In this document: piece by piece, positions 35,064 through 45,068 of the stretch | Layout of the letters: each line of letters begins with the position of its first letter | Position numbering within the stretch: position 1 is the first letter of the stretch | Assembly (NCBI GenBank): GCA_012520655.1 | Contig: JAAYNW010000008.1 | Location: 1 to 64,000, forward strand | Origin: Clostridiales bacterium | GTDB lineage: Bacteria > Bacillota > Clostridia > Lachnospirales > Lachnospiraceae | Direction of reading: 5' to 3' | DNA length: 64,000 nucleotides | The notes under the pieces: model-generated | The model's database searches: none | Told to the model about the DNA's origin: nothing | The model's input: the letters and a program-made list of their open reading frames with translations, nothing else | Translations under genes and position numbers: made by a program

Positions 35064-36143
35064 ATGAAAAAGTTGCTTTTATTGTTAAGTATAATTTCAT
35101 GCTTGTCATTATTGGCAGGCTGCGGCAAACAGACGGAGAATCCCGCTGTGGAAAATGCAGGCGAAGAAGGTTCTGTTCAGACGGATGAGACGCAGGCTTC
35201 GGAAGAGGATAAAGAGCTTCCTGAGACGAGTATTCGCGTTATGGCATTGAAAGGCCCTACGGCTATGGGTATGGTGGAGCTGATGGAGGAAGGAGAGGCT
35301 GGTACCGTAAATGGCAATGATTATGATTTTACAATTGTAGCTTCCGTAGACGAAGTGATTCCTAAGATTGTACAAGGAGGAGTGGATATCGCGGCTGTCC
35401 CTGCAAACCTTGCTTCCGTGCTTTATAATAATACCGATGGACAGGTTCGAGTGCTTGCCATAAATACTTTAGGAGTGCTATATATAGTGGACACAGGTGA
35501 TACAGTACATTCGGTCGAGGATCTGAAGGGAAGAACCATATATGCCAGCGGAAAGGGAGCAACTCCTGAGTATGCTCTTAACTACATACTCTCGGAAAAT
35601 GGAATCGATCCGGAAAAGGATGTGACGATCGAATGGAAATCGGAACATGCGGAATGTGTGACGGCTCTTGCGGTTTCTTCTAAGGAAAGTGAAGTTGCAT
35701 TGCTTCCTCAGCCTTTTGTTACTACGGCTCAGACCCAGAATGACAGAATACGAATAGCGCTGGATCTGACGGAAGAATGGGATAAATTGCAGGAGGATGC
35801 GGAGTTTCCCAGTGCGCTTCTTACCGGAGTTATCGTGGCTAGAGCGGATTTTATAGATGCGCATCCCGAGGCAATTAGTGCCTTTATGGATTCTTATAAG
35901 AAGTCCGTAGACTATGTGAATGAAAATATTGAGGAGGCAGCAGGTCTTATTGAGAAATTCGATATTATACCTTCTGCCGTAGCGCAAAAGGCGCTGCCAT
36001 ACTGCAATATTACATTCATAGAAGGCGGGGAGATGAAAGACAAGCTTTCCGGATATTTGAAAGTATTGATGGAACAGAATGAGAAGTCCGTGGGAGGAGT
36101 GATTCCGGCTGATGACTTTTATTACAACAGACAGGGCGAATAA
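35064..36143 (+). CDS. NitT/TauT-type ABC transporter substrate-binding lipoprotein
   Basis: MKKLLLLLSIISCLSLLAGCGKQ lipobox; ASVDEVIPKIVQGGVDIAAVPANLASVLYN; ORF opens at 34989 but lipoprotein signal and RBS point to 35064. Confidence 0.88.
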   Translation: MKKLLLLLSIISCLSLLAGCGKQTENPAVENAGEEGSVQTDETQASEEDKELPETSIRVMALKGPTAMGMVELMEEGEAGTVNGNDYDFTIVASVDEVIPKIVQGGVDIAAVPANLASVLYNNTDGQVRVLAINTLGVLYIVDTGDTVHSVEDLKGRTIYASGKGATPEYALNYILSENGIDPEKDVTIEWKSEHAECVTALAVSSKESEVALLPQPFVTTAQTQNDRIRIALDLTEEWDKLQEDAEFPSALLTGVIVARADFIDAHPEAISAFMDSYKKSVDYVNENIEEAAGLIEKFDIIPSAVAQKALPYCNITFIEGGEMKDKLSGYLKVLMEQNEKSVGGVIPADDFYYNRQGE

Positions 36144-36882
36144 AACAGAGGTAAAAATATGGGCGGTTCTTCTATGGCTGATTGTGTGGGAGATAGCAGC
36201 ACGTTCTATCGGACAGGAGATACTCTTGGTATCTCCTGTTGTTGTATTGTTCAAATTTTTTCAATTAATGATTACCTTAGAATTCTGGCAGTCCGTCGCT
36301 TTTTCGTTTCTGCGGATTATAGGAGGTTTTATCCTCGCACTGTGTGTAGGAAGCTTTTTAGCCGCCGTCAGTTCAGTCAGCTCTTTTATAAGAGAATTGA
36401 TGCAGCCTCTTATTGCGGTTATGAAAGCAGTACCTGTCGCGTCCTTTATTATTATCATATTGATATGGATACCTTCACGTAATTTAGCGGCAGTTATCTC
36501 TTTTCTTATGGTGCTGCCCGTTGTATATAAGAATATTTTGGAAGGCATAGAGAGAATGGACAGGCAGCTTTTGGAAATGGCGGAGGTTTTTAAAGTATCG
36601 CATTTAAAGCGATTCCGATATATATACCTTTCACAGATTATGCCATATTTTAAAATAGCATCCTCTCTGTCACTCGGATTGTGCTGGAAGGCCGGAGTAG
36701 CAGCGGAGGTAATCGGAATTCCTCAAGGTTCGATTGGTGAAAAACTATATGAAGCGAAAGTTTATCTACAAACTCCGGATTTATTTGCATGGACATTTAC
36801 CATCGTTTTATTGAGCGCCGGTTTTGAAAGGTTATATCTTATTGTTGTGGATAACTTGGTAAAAAAAGTTGAAAGAGGTTGA
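36112..36882 (+). CDS. ABC transporter permease (SsuC/TauC-like)
   Basis: Inner-membrane permease with VSHLKRFRYIYLSQIMPYFKIASSLSLGLCWKAGVAAEVIG (EAA-like loop). Confidence 0.88.
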   Translation: MTFITTDRANKTEVKIWAVLLWLIVWEIAARSIGQEILLVSPVVVLFKFFQLMITLEFWQSVAFSFLRIIGGFILALCVGSFLAAVSSVSSFIRELMQPLIAVMKAVPVASFIIIILIWIPSRNLAAVISFLMVLPVVYKNILEGIERMDRQLLEMAEVFKVSHLKRFRYIYLSQIMPYFKIASSLSLGLCWKAGVAAEVIGIPQGSIGEKLYEAKVYLQTPDLFAWTFTIVLLSAGFERLYLIVVDNLVKKVERG

Positions 36883-36902
36883 AAACTTAAGGGAGAGCCA
36901 CA

Positions 36903-37493
36903 ATGGATATTATAGTTCGCAATTTATCAAAAAAGTATGGGGAAAAAAAGGTGTTTCATAATTTTTCCGCAATAATAAAAGAGGGGGGCGTAACGTCTAT
37001 CATGGCTCCGTCCGGTGCGGGTAAGACAACATTTCTCAGAATTCTTGCGGGGCTTGAAAAGGCGGACGAAGGAAGCATAGAAGGAATGGAAGGTAAGAAT
37101 ATCGGTATGGTTTTTCAAGAAGACAGGCTTTGTGAAAATTTGAATTCCGTTTCCAATATTAGTTTCGTATGCAGTAACGCGATAACCAGGCAGCAGATTC
37201 TTGAGGAATTACATAAAGTCGGACTTGCGGGAAGCGAGTTGCAGCCGGTTCGGGAATTGTCCGGCGGTATGCGCAGGAGAACTGCCCTGGTGCGTGCGCT
37301 TTTGTCCGTTTATGATATATTAATTCTGGATGAACCTTTTAAAGGGCTGGATGAAAGCAATAAAATAGAAATCATGAACTACACGCTGAAAAAAAGCATG
37401 GGAAAGACTGTTATACTGGTAACTCATGATGAAAACGAAGTAAAGTTTATGGGAGGGGAAATAATATATATGTATCCTCATATAATAAAATAA
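36903..37493 (+). CDS. ABC transporter ATP-binding protein
   Basis: APSGAGKTTFLRILAGLEKADEG, LSGGMRRRTALVRALL, LILDEPFKGLD. Confidence 0.93.
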   Translation: MDIIVRNLSKKYGEKKVFHNFSAIIKEGGVTSIMAPSGAGKTTFLRILAGLEKADEGSIEGMEGKNIGMVFQEDRLCENLNSVSNISFVCSNAITRQQILEELHKVGLAGSELQPVRELSGGMRRRTALVRALLSVYDILILDEPFKGLDESNKIEIMNYTLKKSMGKTVILVTHDENEVKFMGGEIIYMYPHIIK

Positions 37494-37516
37494 CTTTAAA
37501 AATAAAGGATATAAAT

Positions 37517-38335
37517 ATGTTCTATATCACTTCCTCGGATAATGTAAAAATAGCTGTCTATAATTTTGACTGCGGAGGAGCACATACTGTTTTTCTCATC
37601 CACGGCTGGCCGCTTTCCCACAAAATGTATGAATATCAGATTGAAAGATTAATCGCCTGCGGTTACAGGGTTGTGACACTCGATTTGAGAGGATTCGGGA
37701 ATTCCGACGCGCCTGGCTGCGACTATTCCTTTGATCGGATGGCGAAGGATGTCTATGAAATCATATCCGCACTTTGTTTGAAGGATATTATGCTTGTAGG
37801 ATTTTCTATGGGCGGGGCAATTGCACTCCGGTACATGAATTTATATCGTGGTTATGAAGTAAGGCAGCTGATTTTGTTAGCGGCGGCGGCTCCTTCATGG
37901 ACACAGAGACCAGGCTATCCTTACGGTTTTACAAGGCAATATGTGGACGAATTAATAGAACGGGTATGTACAGATAGGCCGAAAGTTGCTTATGAATTCA
38001 GCCACGACCAGCTTTTTGCCAGTCCGCAGAGCAAAGCGGCCAAGGACTGGTTTGGAGATATTGCCCTTTCCGCATCAGGAATCGGTACTTTGAAGGCGGC
38101 CATTTCTCTTCGCGATGAAGACGGAAGGAGGGATCTGGCAGCAGTACGCGTACCAACGGTAATCATTCACGGTGCCAAAGACATTGTCGTATCCAACGAC
38201 CTTGTCAGAATTCAACACAGAGGAATCCGAGGCTCCAAATTATACACTCTTGAAAACAGCGGTCATGGAATTATATACGATGAATTGGATAAATTCAACA
38301 GAATATTTATAGATGTGATTGATGGAGCTTATTAA
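37517..38335 (+). CDS. Alpha/beta hydrolase
   Basis: FLIHGWPLSHKMYEYQIERLIACGYRVVTLDLRGFGNSDAP...GFSMGGAIALRYM. Confidence 0.9.
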   Translation: MFYITSSDNVKIAVYNFDCGGAHTVFLIHGWPLSHKMYEYQIERLIACGYRVVTLDLRGFGNSDAPGCDYSFDRMAKDVYEIISALCLKDIMLVGFSMGGAIALRYMNLYRGYEVRQLILLAAAAPSWTQRPGYPYGFTRQYVDELIERVCTDRPKVAYEFSHDQLFASPQSKAAKDWFGDIALSASGIGTLKAAISLRDEDGRRDLAAVRVPTVIIHGAKDIVVSNDLVRIQHRGIRGSKLYTLENSGHGIIYDELDKFNRIFIDVIDGAY

Positions 38336-38340
38336 AAAAT

Positions 38341-38378
38341 ATGCACCAAGTTGAAAGAATAAATACCGCTTGGTGCAT
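38341..38378. terminator. Inverted repeat after the hydrolase gene
   Basis: ATGCACCAAG ... CTTGGTGCAT perfect 10-bp arms, 18-nt spacer; no strong T-tract. Confidence 0.45.
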
Positions 38379-38468
38379 AATTCTTGACATTTGAATAAAA
38401 AGTATTCAAAATAAAAGGAAATAGGCATCTTTAGGTAGGACTGTTTTGCAAAGGAAAAGGTATCTTTC

Positions 38469-39419
38469 ATGAATTATATAGTGTTTGATTTAGAATGGAA
38501 TCAAAGCAATACAGGAAAAGAGAAAGAAGTAAAAACTGTTCCTTTTGAGATTATAGAAATCGGCGCCTTAAAGTTAAACGATAGTTTTGAGATTACTGAT
38601 AAATTTAACCGATTGATAAAGCCTCAGATTTACCATGAAATGCATCATATTACGAAGAAATTAATACATTTGCACATGGAAGAGTTAAAGGATGAGTGTT
38701 TTTTTAAGGAAGTAGCAGAAGACTTCCTTACATGGTGCGGAACGGATTATATGTTTTGCACTTGGGGGTCTTTGGATCTAACAGAGCTCCAGCGGAATAT
38801 GAGGTTTTATAATCTACCGCCCCTATCGGACAGGCCTATGAAATTTTATGATGTACAGAAGCTCTTCAGCATTGCTTTCGAGGATAAAAAATCCAGAAGG
38901 ACTCTGGAGTACGCCATAGATTTTCTGAACATAAGAAAAGATATTCCTTTTCACAGAGCATTCAGCGATGCTTATTATACGGCAAAAATATTTGCTTGCT
39001 TGGATAAGTCCGTATTGAACAACATTTCTTTCGATGTTTTTGTAACTCCGAAGAGTAGAAAAGAAGAAGTTTATATGGTGTTCGATAATTATACGAAATA
39101 TATTTCAAGAGAATTCGACAGTAAACAGGACGTGCTCAGTGACAGGGAAATTATGAGCACAAAGTGCTATCTTTGCAGGAGAAATATAAAGCGCAAGATC
39201 AGATGGTTCTCACCTAACGGAAAGCATTATTACAGCGTGGCCTACTGCAACAATCATGGTTTTATGAAGGCAAAGGTTCGCATTAGAAAAGCCGAAGATG
39301 ATAAAATGTATGCGGTAAAGACGACAAAGTTTATATCGGAAGAAGATATGCTCGATATAAAAGAAAAACAAGAGCGTGCAAAGCAGCAGAAAAGAGAAAG
39401 AAACAAGCATATAAAATAA
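38469..39419 (+). CDS. DEDDh 3'-5' exonuclease with C-terminal Cys-rich domain
   Basis: IVFDLEWNQ...EIIEIGALKL...HRAFSDAYYTAKIF; C-terminal CYLCRRN...YCNNHG. Confidence 0.85.
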   Translation: MNYIVFDLEWNQSNTGKEKEVKTVPFEIIEIGALKLNDSFEITDKFNRLIKPQIYHEMHHITKKLIHLHMEELKDECFFKEVAEDFLTWCGTDYMFCTWGSLDLTELQRNMRFYNLPPLSDRPMKFYDVQKLFSIAFEDKKSRRTLEYAIDFLNIRKDIPFHRAFSDAYYTAKIFACLDKSVLNNISFDVFVTPKSRKEEVYMVFDNYTKYISREFDSKQDVLSDREIMSTKCYLCRRNIKRKIRWFSPNGKHYYSVAYCNNHGFMKAKVRIRKAEDDKMYAVKTTKFISEEDMLDIKEKQERAKQQKRERNKHIK

Positions 39420-39426
39420 GCAATTG

Positions 39427-39448
39427 AAGCCGTCAACAATGACGGCTT
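39427..39448 (+). terminator. Hairpin after the exonuclease gene
   Basis: AAGCCGTCA-acaa-TGACGGCTT. Confidence 0.65.
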
Positions 39449-39562
39449 TAAGAATTTTGTAAGAAATAGGTAAATAAAGCTGTAAGAAATATGAAATATG
39501 ATATACTCAGGCTTGATAAACGGATAAGGGTCGATATTTTTTTATGAGTAAGGAGTTGTATT

Positions 39563-40261
39563 ATGAAAGAATGTGTACTTGTAGTAGACGATGACAGGGA
39601 GATTGTAAAAGCAATAGCGCTGTTGCTTGAAAAGGAGGGATACGATGTGCTCAAGGCATATGATGGGATGCAGGCACTTGAAATTGTGTCGGAGAAGTCG
39701 GTGCAATTAATTATCATCGACGTAATGATGCCGAAGCTGGACGGTTTGTCGGCAGTTATGAAGATCAGAGAAAAGAAAAATATTCCTATCATTGTGCTTA
39801 GCGCTAAAAGCGAGGATACGGATAAAGTGCTAGGTTTATCTATGGGAGCTGATGATTATGTGACAAAGCCATATTATGCGGCGGAGCTGGTTGCGAGGGT
39901 AAAGAGTCACCTACGCAGGTATACAAGTCTTGGAGATATCAACACCTTTGTTTCCTCAAGCAATGTTGCAAATGGGAGGCTTCGATATAATAAGCTGGAA
40001 CGTATTTTATATGCGGATGAGGAACCGGTAAGATTAACTGCTACGGAAACAAAAATTGTAGAATTGCTCATGTGCAATATAGGAAGGGTTTTTCCTGCAG
40101 AGGAAATATACCGTCGTGTTTGGAACGAGGAAGCGTACGCGGCGGAAAATACAGTAATGGTACACATAAGGCGCATTCGCGAGAAGATAGAACTGAATCC
40201 GAAAGAGCCGGAATATTTAAAGGTGGTGTGGGGCATTGGATACAAAATTGAAAAAAAGTAA
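39563..40261 (+). CDS. OmpR/PhoB-family response regulator
   Basis: Receiver VLVVDDDREIVKAIALLLEKEGYDV..IIDVMMPKLDG; winged HTH ETKIVELLMCNIGRVFPAEEIYRRVWNE. Confidence 0.95.
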   Translation: MKECVLVVDDDREIVKAIALLLEKEGYDVLKAYDGMQALEIVSEKSVQLIIIDVMMPKLDGLSAVMKIREKKNIPIIVLSAKSEDTDKVLGLSMGADDYVTKPYYAAELVARVKSHLRRYTSLGDINTFVSSSNVANGRLRYNKLERILYADEEPVRLTATETKIVELLMCNIGRVFPAEEIYRRVWNEEAYAAENTVMVHIRRIREKIELNPKEPEYLKVVWGIGYKIEKK

Positions 40262-42551
40262 AACAGTCGTGAGCTTTGTCTCGTGGTTCATAGGAATAAT
40301 ATTGTTGTTCATTAATCTTTTTTCCGCCGTTATAGAGTATGACAGTAATCCTAATTTTATAGGCCGGATAAAAGAGGTATTCGGAGAAGATTATCAGAAT
40401 ACGGATGAATTTCGTTACTGTATGTCCGATTATCTGAATACCTTTTTAGCTATGTCGATTGGCGGTTCCATATATGAAGACTATGGGGAAACCGCTTATG
40501 AATATGATCCGGAATACGGAGAGTTACCGGATGTGTCTGTTCAAACAGCAATTGAATATGGTATGAATTATGATTATTCGTCGGATACAGCCGAACAAAT
40601 GCTGAGGGAGTGGGGTTACGAGGAACCGCCATATGCAGCGGACAAGGAAGATTATCTAGAAGATGCGGAAGAATATCATAAAAGTATTGTAAATGACAGA
40701 AATAAGCTGTATACAATAGAGAAAGACGGAAAAGTATTATATACAAATGAAGAAAGCTTAGGCATGTACGGCAAAGATTTTGTTATGCCGGAAGGATATA
40801 ATTATCTGCTTTATTTCGATGGTAAAAAAGCGACCGTAATAAAAGACGGAAAAGAAATCAACGTATACGGGGATGGATATTATCGGGATAACACTAGCTG
40901 GTATATACCGGGTTATATAAATTTCCCTGCGGATGAAGCGCTTGAAGGCTCAAGGATATGTATTGTTGCGGCAAAAGTACCACGCATTACCGTAACCAAG
41001 AATTATGACGGAAACGGTACAACGTATTTTAATAATGCTTTCTATAATATACAGGAAAACTTATCCTCGAAAAAAACTGCGTATTTGGGATGGTTATGCA
41101 GTTTTATATTAATGATGGCACTTCTTACTGTCAGTGCAGTCCTGCATAAGAGTAAAAAAGAGGCCAATCTTGTAATCGCCGGATTTACAGCAAAGATCTG
41201 GTATGAAATAAAGCTGATACCTATTATAGGAATCCTATATTGTTTCATTATGGCGATTGCTACAATCATATATAACGGGGAATGGTACTATCTGGAAGAA
41301 ATATGGGATATGGGCAGCAGCTTTTGGGGTATAGATTATTTAATGAATAAAAGTGCTTTAATATGTATTTTGTCTTTGAGCTTTGGCTTTATCTGGCTGT
41401 TCATTAATGATGTTCGTCACAATGAAAAACCTTGGAATAAAAGTATTGTATCCGCTCTCAGTAAGGTATTCAGAACTTCTATGCTGAAGCTTCCCTTTGG
41501 AAAAAGGATGGTAAGACAATATATGTGGGTATTTTTTGCGGAGTTTGCCGTAGGATTTCTCATGGTCTTATTATTGGGTATTTGGGCTTATACAAATTTT
41601 TCAATAGAAGAAGCTTTGCTATCAGGGGGAGTTTTCGTTTTCCTACTGCTGACAGTTTGGATATGTCAGTTTTTTTACGCCAGAAATAATAAAGAAATAG
41701 CAGAGGACATGGATGCACTCGTTTCCCAGATAGAGATCATTCATAGCGGAAGATTAGCGGAGATTCCAGAAGTGTCGAAGGATTCCGACTTGTCGGAGGC
41801 AATTAATAATTTGAACGATATACAAAAAGGCATGAAAACGGCGTTGGAGGAACAGATAAAAAGTGAACGTATGAAGGTGGAGCTTATTGCGAATGTGTCC
41901 CATGACATTAAGACGCCGCTCACTTCCATTATCAGCTATGTGGAACTTCTGAAACAGGAGGATGATCTTCCGGATCACGTAAGGGATTATATTTCCATAT
42001 TGGAAAACAAGTCGCAGAGATTAAAAGCCATGGTACAGGATGTATTCGAAGTTAGCAAAGCGGCTTCGGGAGAGCTGTCCGTGAATATGGAGGACTTGGA
42101 TCTTGGAAAATTAATTCGTCAGACTCTTGCCGATATGTCCGAGCAGATTGAGGAAAGTAATGTAATTATTAAAACGGAAATGCCGGAAGGGGCAGTAATG
42201 ATTCACGCCGACGGCGAACGTCTATACCGCGTATTTCAGAATCTGCTGCAAAATGCATTAATATATTCTCTTGAAGGATCTAGGATATATGTTACTTTGC
42301 AGGAGGATGGAAAGCTTGTTGCCGCAAGCATCAAAAATACTTCTAAAGATGAGATTCCCTCAGACGTCGATTTTACGGAACGTTTTGTTAGAGGCGATAA
42401 GAGCCGAAGCGACGGCGGAAGCGGATTAGGGCTGTCCATTGCGCAGAACTTTACCGAAGCCTGCGGCGGTACCTTTAAGGTGGAAACCATAGCTGACTTA
42501 TTCGTGGTGACGGTTTCGTTCAAAAAAGTTGAAAATCATAATAACAGTTAA
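40236..42551 (+). CDS. Transmembrane sensor histidine kinase (TTG start, overlaps RR gene)
   Basis: LIANVSHDIKTPLTSIISYVELL, FQNLLQNALIYS, SGLGLSIAQNFTEACGG; large N-terminal extracytoplasmic segment. Confidence 0.94.
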   Translation: MDTKLKKSKTVVSFVSWFIGIILLFINLFSAVIEYDSNPNFIGRIKEVFGEDYQNTDEFRYCMSDYLNTFLAMSIGGSIYEDYGETAYEYDPEYGELPDVSVQTAIEYGMNYDYSSDTAEQMLREWGYEEPPYAADKEDYLEDAEEYHKSIVNDRNKLYTIEKDGKVLYTNEESLGMYGKDFVMPEGYNYLLYFDGKKATVIKDGKEINVYGDGYYRDNTSWYIPGYINFPADEALEGSRICIVAAKVPRITVTKNYDGNGTTYFNNAFYNIQENLSSKKTAYLGWLCSFILMMALLTVSAVLHKSKKEANLVIAGFTAKIWYEIKLIPIIGILYCFIMAIATIIYNGEWYYLEEIWDMGSSFWGIDYLMNKSALICILSLSFGFIWLFINDVRHNEKPWNKSIVSALSKVFRTSMLKLPFGKRMVRQYMWVFFAEFAVGFLMVLLLGIWAYTNFSIEEALLSGGVFVFLLLTVWICQFFYARNNKEIAEDMDALVSQIEIIHSGRLAEIPEVSKDSDLSEAINNLNDIQKGMKTALEEQIKSERMKVELIANVSHDIKTPLTSIISYVELLKQEDDLPDHVRDYISILENKSQRLKAMVQDVFEVSKAASGELSVNMEDLDLGKLIRQTLADMSEQIEESNVIIKTEMPEGAVMIHADGERLYRVFQNLLQNALIYSLEGSRIYVTLQEDGKLVAASIKNTSKDEIPSDVDFTERFVRGDKSRSDGGSGLGLSIAQNFTEACGGTFKVETIADLFVVTVSFKKVENHNNS

Positions 42552-42556
42552 AAAGT

Positions 42557-42601
42557 GGAGCACTGCTCTATGGATAATAATTATCCATAGAACAGTGCTC
42601 C
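42557..42601. terminator. Long bidirectional terminator hairpin between convergent genes
   Basis: GGAGCACTG-C-TCTATGGATAA-taa-TTATCCATAGA-A-CAGTGCTCC then TTTT; one mismatch over a roughly 21-bp stem; T-rich on both strands. Confidence 0.85.
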
Positions 42602-42681
42602 TTTTCAATTGACTGAGTTGTATATAAAATTCAAATACAATTATAGTTTGCAAACGTCTAAATATTACTTGAACAAGTGAA

Positions 42682-43212
42682 TTAATCACTTAATAATTTA
42701 ATTTCAGGATAATATTCGAATTCCGCTTTTCCGATGATGGCATCTTTACTTACAAATTTATTCTGCCAGTAGCGGGAATCCCAGGAGTTTTCCCTGTTAT
42801 CTCCCATCATAAAATAGCAGTCTTCAGGGACAGTGTACGGGCCGAAGTCATCGGTAACAAATTTTTCTAAGTACGATTCCTTAAGTTCTGTTCCGTTAAT
42901 ATAAACCTTACCCCCAATTCCCTCTACCGTTTCTCCGGAAAGAGCGACGATTCTTTTTAGTAAGGGTATTGCATCCGGGTCCTCATCGGGACATTGAAAA
43001 GCTACAATATCACCTCTGGAAGGAGAGGAGGCTTTGTAGGCGAGCCGGTTAATGATGATCCGGCTGTCTTTCATGATGGTAGTCTCCATAGAAGTAGTGG
43101 GTACTTGTGCATTTGCGATCAGCTTACTGTTGATAAAGGAAGCAAAGAGCAGGAAAAAAAGAATAATCTTAGAGTAACTTAGAATCTCTTTTAATAATTC
43201 TTCTTTTTTCAT
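42682..43212 (-). CDS. lepB: Signal peptidase I
   Basis: QVPTTSMETTIM (catalytic Ser), DIVAFQCPDE..LLKRIVALSGETV, YFMMGDNRENSWDSRYW. Confidence 0.94.
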   Translation of the reverse strand: MKKEELLKEILSYSKIILFFLLFASFINSKLIANAQVPTTSMETTIMKDSRIIINRLAYKASSPSRGDIVAFQCPDEDPDAIPLLKRIVALSGETVEGIGGKVYINGTELKESYLEKFVTDDFGPYTVPEDCYFMMGDNRENSWDSRYWQNKFVSKDAIIGKAEFEYYPEIKLLSD

Positions 43213-43252
43213 AATATATCCTCACTTTGATTTTGTAATACTTAATTAAATC

Positions 43253-44761
43253 TTAGAAATCAAAATCTCTAAAATGAGAACGCATTCTGTCCTTCCGTCT
43301 GTTTTTTCTGCGCAAACGGCTTCTGCGCCTTTTTGCAAAGCTATAATTTTGCATAATCGATTTGATAATAAACAAAAAAATCAATATGCCTGCGACAATT
43401 AAAATAACAGAAAGCACTCTTTTTACATTGACAAATATAACGTTTTCCTGCGGCTCTTCGTTTGCTGTACTTTCGTCGACACTGCTCTGTCCCGATGTGT
43501 CAAAATCGTAAGAAGATTCAGTATTCAGAGCGATATCGACGGATGCGCTTCCTACGTATACGCCATTGTAAGTATAATCGATCTTGGCTATCTGACTTTC
43601 ATCTTCCACATCGTAAGAAATAGAAGATTCCGTATCTTCGAAAACCGCTGTTTTCGGAAGCACAACATAGCTATCCTTATTCAAGGATAAGACCGGCTTC
43701 GAGCTGCCGAAGATATCGTTGTCCGTCTGGAAAAAGTCTGCGTTGTCTATGTTGTAGTTCGACTCGTTCTGCGAAACATTGACTGCTTCAAAGTTATTAA
43801 ATCCGTATTGGAACAAGTCCACCGTGTCTGTAAACTGGTTGGGGGATTCTTCCTTCATAATGACGCAAATAAGCTTCATGCCGTTGCGTTCCGCACAGCT
43901 TACGAGCGTCTGTCTCGCAGTGTCAGTATAACCCGTTTTACCGCCGATGATTCCTTCATAGGGGTATTCATTGTTTACAATCTTATTATGAGTTCGCAAT
44001 ATAAAGTCGTCAGGCTGTGTGGGTGTCGCCTCGAAATGATAAGAAGGTGTGCCGGATATTTTGGCTAAGAGCTCATTTTTATAGAAGGCACGGGCAATAG
44101 TCGCCAAATCATAAGCAGAGGTATAATGGTTATCGTCATGTAAACCGTTTGCATTGGCAAAATGAGAATCGGTGCAGCCTAATTCCTTTGCCTTTTGATT
44201 CATCATTTCGGCAAAGCCTTCTATACTCCCTCCGATATGCTCTGCCACCGCGTTGGCTACTTCATTGGCAGAGCCGACCAGAATACCATATAGACATTCT
44301 TCCATGGAAATAGATTGTCCTTCGTCCATACCCATGTTTGAACTTCCAACCGGAATGGAAAAAACTGCATTATGGGAGAAGGTGACCGTTTCATCCAAAG
44401 ACGAATTTTCTGCAGCTATCAGGCAAGTGAGTATCTTCGTAGTACTCGCAGGGTATAGTTGTTCGTGGATATTTTTACTGTATAAGATAGCGCCCGTATT
44501 CGCTTCCATTATAATAGCTGATTCGGCACCTATCAGTGGACCGGCGGGCCAGTTTTCTATTTCATTGGACTGTACAGGGAGGGTTTTTCTTGTTTCTACC
44601 GCCTGTGTCAGTTCGTCTAAGCTTGCGGCATATGCAGATACGGTATCCGCCGCAAAGGATACGGAAAACATGGAAACCGATAAAGTGAAGATACAAATAT
44701 TTTTTTTAAGTTTATGAAAGCTAAAGGGTTTTTTCCCTTGCCCGTTATGATTATAATACAT
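43253..44761 (-). CDS. D-alanyl-D-alanine carboxypeptidase (penicillin-binding protein)
   Basis: YPASTTKILTCLIA (SxxK), VGSANEVANAVA (SxN), GGKTGYT (KTG); C-terminal TM and basic tail. Confidence 0.94.
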   Translation of the reverse strand: MYYNHNGQGKKPFSFHKLKKNICIFTLSVSMFSVSFAADTVSAYAASLDELTQAVETRKTLPVQSNEIENWPAGPLIGAESAIIMEANTGAILYSKNIHEQLYPASTTKILTCLIAAENSSLDETVTFSHNAVFSIPVGSSNMGMDEGQSISMEECLYGILVGSANEVANAVAEHIGGSIEGFAEMMNQKAKELGCTDSHFANANGLHDDNHYTSAYDLATIARAFYKNELLAKISGTPSYHFEATPTQPDDFILRTHNKIVNNEYPYEGIIGGKTGYTDTARQTLVSCAERNGMKLICVIMKEESPNQFTDTVDLFQYGFNNFEAVNVSQNESNYNIDNADFFQTDNDIFGSSKPVLSLNKDSYVVLPKTAVFEDTESSISYDVEDESQIAKIDYTYNGVYVGSASVDIALNTESSYDFDTSGQSSVDESTANEEPQENVIFVNVKRVLSVILIVAGILIFLFIIKSIMQNYSFAKRRRSRLRRKNRRKDRMRSHFRDFDF

Positions 44762-45068
44762 TGGCTTACACTCCTACAAAGTATATATTTTTTCGCACAA
44801 ATGTATTGTACCACACTCAAGGCTCAATTTCATTAAATTGTGTCAAGGTAAAAAATTTTTATACTAATTCACAAGCCAATCTTTGCAAACTTTATGACTT
44901 TTTGATCCATGCCGACTTTTTAAAATATTGTATTACACCTTCAAAAGCCATTTTTTCACCTTCTTGTATTTTATTTGCTTTCAGTATATATTATCGCATC
45001 CTGTTAGGGCTTTTCATTTACAGGATTGTGGTGTAAAATAAAGTATAAGAAAATGAAGGAGCAGCCTT

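Noticed and set aside
35478-36254. 258-aa minus-strand ORF opposite the SBP/permease genes
   Set aside because: Antisense to well-supported SBP and permease reading frames; no domain signature.
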